From NCBI GenBank assembly GCA_031258005.1, contig JAIRNP010000171.1:1-37125 (forward strand): DNA of 37,125 nt. The letters run 5' to 3'. Of the stretch, positions 33,780 to 37,125 are shown in pieces; position 1 is the first letter of the stretch; every line of letters begins with the position of its first letter. A program made the translations under genes and the position numbers. The DNA comes from Treponema sp. Lineage in GTDB: Bacteria > Spirochaetota > Spirochaetia > Treponematales > Breznakiellaceae. The notes beneath the pieces are model-generated. The model was not told where the DNA came from and did no database searches. It saw only the letters and a program-made list of their open reading frames with translations.

Positions 33780-34697
33780 TTAAAGTATACTCCTCAGCAG
33801 CACTTTTTTCAAACGGCCTAAAACTTCTTTATCCACTCTTCGCTTCCCTGGAAATATCCAGTCCGAAGGAACAGCTTCTCCCTGCCTCCCCCGTATCATA
33901 GCTATCGTCTTCCCCGCCGCTGCCCAAGGAGAATCATCAACTACCAGCTTTACTGCCCTTGAGGTTAGCTCCGGATCAATCCACGAAAACAGAATAACCG
34001 GTATCTCCAGATTCCGTTCAAGAAAGAAGGTCGCCTGCCCCTGCATAACTACGCAAGAAATATTTTGTATAGTATCGGCATAATCTTGTTTTATATTGAG
34101 ATATTTTGGCTCTTTGGTAAATCCTTGTTCCCGAAGCCCCATACTAAAGGCTTCCCGGTATTCAGCAGAAATTCCTTCATTCTGAAAAAACAGGATCTCC
34201 CCCAGAGGAAGGGGCTCTCCATCCCTTGAACCCTCATGCTGAGCAATAATGCCGGCACAGAGCCCTGCCCGGTACAGATCCAACGGGGTATCGGTCCCCA
34301 CGAAGATCCCTCCCGGAACCTGGGGATCCCGGTTCCGGGCTCCCAAGATAAAGACCGGGACGTGGGGAAATTGAGCTGTATACCGTTCAGCTCCTTCATA
34401 ATACCGGTAAGGGAACAATACTCCATAGGGGGCGCTATGGGCTTCCTCTACGGCAAACAGCACCATATCCGGACCGGCGTTTTCTCCGATAAGCACCGGC
34501 TTAATCTGCCGCATCATCCTGAGGGTGGTTTCGAGGCGTTTTATTCCGGCCCTGCGAAAACCATACAGGGCATTAAAGGGGGCATCCGTAACAAACAACA
34601 CCGGCGCCCGGAACCACAAGACCCCGCCCAGGAGGCCCGCCAGCACGAACACCACACCAAAAACGAGGTATCGTTTTCTGAATCGTGGACTACCCAT
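33780..34697 (-). CDS. Membrane-anchored protein with a possible periplasmic-binding-protein fold
   Basis: Not recognised by name. The 305-residue product starts with a basic stretch and a transmembrane helix (residues 10-30, YLVFGVVFVLAGLLGGVLWF), so most of it is likely periplasmic. Alternating strand-helix units such as PVFILGARN, GIFVGTDTPLDLYRAGLCAG and IPVILFSWIDPEL recall class I periplasmic-binding/LacI-sensor domains. This is a fold-level impression only. It precedes the flaA promoter in the same direction. The ribosome site is poor. A 3' fragment of a disrupted gene lies 18 bases upstream, so it was once probably the second gene of an operon. Confidence 0.7.
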   Translation of the reverse strand: MGSPRFRKRYLVFGVVFVLAGLLGGVLWFRAPVLFVTDAPFNALYGFRRAGIKRLETTLRMMRQIKPVLIGENAGPDMVLFAVEEAHSAPYGVLFPYRYYEGAERYTAQFPHVPVFILGARNRDPQVPGGIFVGTDTPLDLYRAGLCAGIIAQHEGSRDGEPLPLGEILFFQNEGISAEYREAFSMGLREQGFTKEPKYLNIKQDYADTIQNISCVVMQGQATFFLERNLEIPVILFSWIDPELTSRAVKLVVDDSPWAAAGKTIAMIRGRQGEAVPSDWIFPGKRRVDKEVLGRLKKVLLRSIL

Positions 34698-34715
34698 AGG
34701 TAAACCATACCAGGC

Positions 34716-34888
34716 TCAGGGAAGTCTGTAAAGAAGGGCCTCCGCCATATTCCGCCCTGCCTGATATGCCGGTTCTACTTGCCGGTTTACCCGGTGTACC
34801 GGAGGGCCCTTCCTCAAAATGAAGCGAAGAAAATTATGCGGGAAAGCGCAGGGATTTTCAAGCCAAGTACGCTGCAAATGTCGGAGAA
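34716..34888 (-). pseudogene. 3' end of a gene cut off by the IS element
   Basis: On the minus strand a frame with no start runs from the IS end to a TGA at 34716, 18 bases before the next gene. It reads through RHLQRTWLENPCAFPHN, LRFILRKGPPVHRVNRQVEP and AYQAGRNMAEALLYRLP. The last part has the look of a folded C-terminus (a LacI-type sensor C-terminus is one loose possibility). It is most likely the tail of the gene that preceded the membrane-anchored protein. The missing 5' part is not on the other side of the IS, where an IS200 remnant lies instead. Confidence 0.5.
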
Positions 34889-34925
34889 CAATAGAAATGT
34901 CAGGTTGGATAGGACATTTCTATTG
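34889..34925. repeat. Left-end inverted repeat of the IS
   Basis: A 13-bp perfect inverted pair (CAATAGAAATGTC and its complement) separated by 11 bases at the 3' end of the transposase; the inner arm supplies the last codons and the TAG stop of the transposase. The same 13 bases occur at the right end in direct orientation to the inner arm. Confidence 0.75.
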
Positions 34926-36053
34926 AGCGTATTTGTGCTCGTCAAAGATGGCATTCACCTTTTTTGCCAGCAACGGCTTGTCTTTCCAGAGGATAGTTAA
35001 AGAGCTGTCGAGTTTTGTCCGTGCCAGCACGGCGTCCCCCGGTCTTGGCTTCACTTTAGCTTCCGGCACAATCTGGAACAGGCGGGCATGAAAACGAATG
35101 ATATAGTCATTGCTGACCTTCCGTATGTCTTCCATGCAAAGGATGTCGTCCAGGTTAAAGCCCTCCGGGGACCCATGGGCGTCCTCGTCGCTGAGGGCGG
35201 GGCGGCCGAACTTGGCGTTCATTTGGGGCAGGCAGGTTTCCAGGAGAAACCTGTTGGCCTGGGCAATGGTGGAAATGCCTTCAAGCCGCAACTCCTTAAC
35301 CAGCCGGTCCTGGTCTGCGCCGTGGTTGCGTTCCACACGGCCTTTGGCCTGCGGACTGTTTGCCGGGATGACTTCTATGCCCAGCTTCTTACAGGCGCGC
35401 CCCAAATGGCTCTTCGGCTTGGTTGTCCCCTTCAACAGCTCCGCGTCGGCCGGCTCCCGGGTCAAAACAAAGGCGTTTTTATGGTCACAACACAAGGATT
35501 CCGGGATGCCATAGCGTTCTATCCACATCTTGAGCGTCGTCATCGCCCCAAACAGGGTTTCTTCGTCAAAAAACAAGGACAGCCGTGCCTTGGTGGCGTC
35601 GTCTATCATCGTTGTCAGGCAACACCGGGGCCCCCGGCCTTCAATCCCGGCATGGGGACTTCCGTCGAATTGTGCCAACTCGCCAAAACGCTTCCGGGGA
35701 GCCCGCCGGCTCCGGCGCTCATTGCCGTTCTGTTTCTGCTTCCATAACCCGGCGGACACCAATGCCCGCCGTAAGGTGCTTGCGGTGATTTCCAACCCGT
35801 CCCGTTCCCTCATCTTCTCGGCAGCCAAGGCAGGACCGAAATCACTATACACGTCCCGGCATAACTGAAGCGCCCGTCCTATGACCCCGGTGTCGGTTCT
35901 ATGGTTTGAGGGCTTCCCCCGGTTGCCGTGAACCAGCGCCTCATCCCCTCCCTCTCTATGACGCTTATAAATCCGTTCCGCCTGCCGGCAACTAACGCCT
36001 GTTTCTCCTGCTGCCGCGGCGAGTGTCTTAAATCCGCATTTAACCATTTCCAT
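34920..36053 (-). CDS. DDE (integrase core) transposase
   Basis: Cuts and joins the IS ends. The 377-residue frame from ATG 36053 has an N-terminal helix-turn-helix (TLAAAAGETGVSCRQAERIY), a second HTH region to about residue 95, and an RNase H-like core. Catalytic acidic residues are likely the Asp of LAQFDGSPHAG, the Asp of ESLCCDHKNAF and the Glu of QAKGRVERNHG. A perfect AGGAGG-6-GTG start lies farther upstream at 36099, but an A8 tract (T 36085-36092) throws that frame off by one base. With seven A residues GTG would lead straight into this frame. So the gene is either slightly frameshifted or uses slippage. It ends inside the left repeat. Confidence 0.88.
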   Translation of the reverse strand: MEMVKCGFKTLAAAAGETGVSCRQAERIYKRHREGGDEALVHGNRGKPSNHRTDTGVIGRALQLCRDVYSDFGPALAAEKMRERDGLEITASTLRRALVSAGLWKQKQNGNERRSRRAPRKRFGELAQFDGSPHAGIEGRGPRCCLTTMIDDATKARLSLFFDEETLFGAMTTLKMWIERYGIPESLCCDHKNAFVLTREPADAELLKGTTKPKSHLGRACKKLGIEVIPANSPQAKGRVERNHGADQDRLVKELRLEGISTIAQANRFLLETCLPQMNAKFGRPALSDEDAHGSPEGFNLDDILCMEDIRKVSNDYIIRFHARLFQIVPEAKVKPRPGDAVLARTKLDSSLTILWKDKPLLAKKVNAIFDEHKYAQ

Positions 36054-36130
36054 GATTTTCCCACGCAGGCTTTTATTGTTCCTGTTTTTTTTCCCCCACT
36101 TCTGTCCTCCTGACTAAATTTATCAGACAG

Positions 36131-36143
36131 GACATTTCTATTG
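36131..36143. repeat. Right-end copy of the IS terminal repeat
   Basis: GACATTTCTATTG, identical to 34913-34925 and complementary to 34889-34901. It lies about 32 bases upstream of the GTG of the transposase and is followed by AACGCACTATAGGACATTT, where the true element tip may lie. Confidence 0.7.
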
Positions 36144-36160
36144 AACGCACTATAGGACAT

Positions 36161-36566
36161 TTTCACTGATTTTCAACAGTGCCATGTGGTAATCGTCCCA
36201 AAGTACCGAAAGAAGGTACTCTATGGGAGATTGAGAAAGAGGATAGGAGCAATCCTACGGGAACTATGCCGGTATAAAGGCATAGAAATACTGGAGGCGC
36301 ACGCGATGACAGATCATATACATGTGTGTATATCGGTGCCGCCAAAATATAGTATAGCGATGACAATCGGGTATCTGAAAGGAAAAAGCGCGATCAGGAT
36401 ACATAAAGAATTGTCAGCACGTGAACCCAAGGGGTTTGCGAATAAAAACTTTTGGACAAGGGGTTACTGTGTTAGTACGGTAGGGTTGGATGAGAAACAA
36501 ATCCGGGAGCATATACAGAACCAAGAGAAGATAGAGGCAGGAGGACAAGGTTATCTAAATTTTTAG
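36161..36566 (+). pseudogene. tnpA: 5'-truncated IS200-type transposase TnpA
   Basis: HUH-type Y1 transposase that moves single-stranded DNA. An open frame continues from the IS boundary through QCHVVIVPKYRKKVLYG, typical of IS200 TnpA but lacking the first 10-15 residues and a start codon with ribosome site. The HUH pair is in HAMTDHIHVCIS and the catalytic Tyr in WTRGYCVSTVG, both intact. The C-terminus (IQNQEKIEAGGQGYLNF) is complete. Loss of the left end makes it a remnant of the element; internal GTG or ATG restarts (ATG at 36186) could still give a protein with the catalytic motifs. Confidence 0.85.
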
Positions 36567-36610
36567 CCCCCTTTAAGGGGGCTTCCTCAAGCCACCGGCT
36601 TTGCCGGGGG
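36565..36610 (+). repeat. Right-end hairpins of the IS200-type element
   Basis: Two stem-loops follow tnpA: AGCCCCC/GGGGGCT (36565-36583) overlapping the stop codon, and CCGGC-TTT-GCCGG (36595-36607) after CCTCAAGCC. Such subterminal hairpins are the strand-specific recognition structures at IS200/IS605 right ends. The exact cleavage site probably lies within the next ten bases, just before the intron. Confidence 0.65.
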
Positions 36611-36618
36611 TGCCTGAC

Positions 36619-37125
36619 GTGCGCCCGGCATGGGGAGTAACTAGGCGGTGAAAGTCCGCTACGCGCTTGGTAGTAGGAAGCGGCGGACCTTTGGTCCGAA
36701 GCCAAAGGCAAGGGTGTCCATCGTGAGGTGGAATCTGAAGGAAGCCGGAGGCAAAGTCCCGAACCGACGAATAGAAACCGCATAGAAGGCAGTACAGGGC
36801 GGACGAGCTTGCGTCACAAAGTGAAGTCCGATACTACCCGAACCCTGTGGTGTAAATGCGGCGGTTGCATGGGATGAAGGTTGCTTGCCCTTGCCCGGGG
36901 AGGTCTTGCGAACAACCGAGGCGGCGACTGATGGAAGTCCTCGACCGCCAAGGAACCCAGGCAGTGATGTCTGGCTGAATCGCAAGAAGTCAGCAGAAGC
37001 CATAGCGCCATGAGGGGGACAGTCCTGAAAGAAGCGGATACGAACCGAAGGGAAGGGCCGAACAATGGGAGTCTCAGGAGTGAAAGGAAGGTGGAATGAT
37101 GTGTAGAAAGCAGAAAACGGCGGAA
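36619..37125 (+). ncRNA. Group II intron, 5' part (chloroplast-like type), runs off the window
   Basis: Self-splicing ribozyme and retroelement. The 5' splice site GTGCG begins at 36619, followed by GCGCCCGGCATGGGGAGTAA and GGTGAAAGTCC. The strongly conserved domain I run AAGGGTGTCCATCGTGAGG begins at 36709. Near 36985 AAGTCAGCAGAAGCCATAG precedes the start of the encoded protein in domain IV, as in many bacterial chloroplast-like (CL) introns. Domains II to VI and the 3' splice site are beyond the end. It sits directly behind the IS200 right-end hairpin. Confidence 0.88.
37096..37125 (+). CDS. ltrA: Start of the group II intron-encoded protein (reverse transcriptase/maturase)
   Basis: Ten codons (MMCRKQKTAE) start after GGAAGGTGG, at the usual place about 480 bases into the intron. 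Too little is present to show any RT motif; the call depends on the intron context alone. A second ATG follows the first immediately. Confidence 0.5.
   Translation, partial: MMCRKQKTAE

Larger units (their letters stand above)
34889..36160 (-). mobile_element. Insertion sequence with DDE transposase, IS1202/ISTde1-like
   Basis: The element consists of one transposase gene flanked by related end sequences. At the left, CAATAGAAATGTC (34889-34901) faces its exact complement (34913-34925), which is also the end of the transposase gene. At the right the copy GACATTTCTATTG recurs at 36131-36143, followed by a second AGGACATTT at 36153. The exact tips and any target duplication could not be set: the flanks on either side do not match, which suggests a rearrangement after insertion. 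Family assignment is by protein motifs and element layout, from memory. Confidence 0.7.

Noticed and set aside
34731-34812. Inverted GAAGGGCCTCCG/CGGAGGGCCCTTC pair as a terminator or IS end
   Set aside because: Arms are 55 bases apart, imperfect by one base, and lie inside an open frame that looks like a gene tail.
1-37125. tRNA, rRNA, CRISPR array or prophage genes
   Set aside because: No cloverleaf, rRNA core, regularly spaced repeat series or phage structural genes were noticed on either strand.

Overview
The window looks like a spirochaete chromosome, most probably a Treponema of the termite-gut or free-living type. Evidence for this is the periplasmic-flagella gene set, two FlaA-type filament sheath proteins, and the fusion of a reduced division/cell-wall (dcw) cluster with the flgB-fliJ flagellar operon, an order familiar from Treponema. 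Formyl-THF synthetase next to two methylene-THF reductases fits the one-carbon-rich, often acetogenic gut treponemes. Genus assignment is inference; no 16S rRNA gene or other phylogenetic marker was compared.

Layout. (1) 1-3.8 kb, minus strand: N-terminal part of fhs, metF copy 1, a 20-codon remnant of a third metF behind a consensus promoter, and metF copy 2 with its own promoter and terminator. (2) 3.8-6.9 kb: an RluA-type pseudouridine synthase and a TrkH/KtrB potassium transporter subunit (minus), then pth on the plus strand. (3) 6.9-30.8 kb: one tightly packed minus-strand array. Read in its own direction it runs rsmH-ftsL-murF-mraY-ftsW-ftsQ-ftsA-ftsZ-xerD-TPR protein-dprA-topA-xerC-hslV-hslU-flgB-flgC-fliE-fliF-fliG-fliH-fliI-fliJ. 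Most junctions are overlaps or gaps of a few bases. A sigma-28-like promoter lies just before flgB, so the flagellar half can probably be transcribed separately. (4) 30.85-34.7 kb: a small ORF before rsmH that ends in a perfect palindrome; a divergent plus-strand gene with a possible restriction-nuclease-like core and winged helix; two flaA paralogues with promoter and terminator; and a membrane-anchored protein that may have a periplasmic-binding fold. (5) 34.7-37.1 kb: a mobile-element pile-up. It holds the 3' end of a disrupted gene, a DDE transposase element of IS1202/ISTde1-like character, a 5'-truncated IS200-type tnpA with its right-end hairpins, and the 5' part of a group II intron that runs off the window.

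Main array in one sentence: septum formation (ftsZ, ftsA, ftsQ, ftsW, ftsL), peptidoglycan precursor synthesis (mraY, murF), chromosome resolution and topology (xerC, xerD, topA), DNA uptake processing (dprA), protein quality control (hslUV) and basal-body/export assembly (flgB to fliJ) are written as one transcription-like block. Points most worth a second look are the metF duplication remnant, the sigma-28-type promoter, the small ORF-palindrome before rsmH, the nuclease-like gene at 31.2-32.0 kb, the possible CTG start of ftsA, and the nested mobile elements with a homopolymer frameshift in the transposase.
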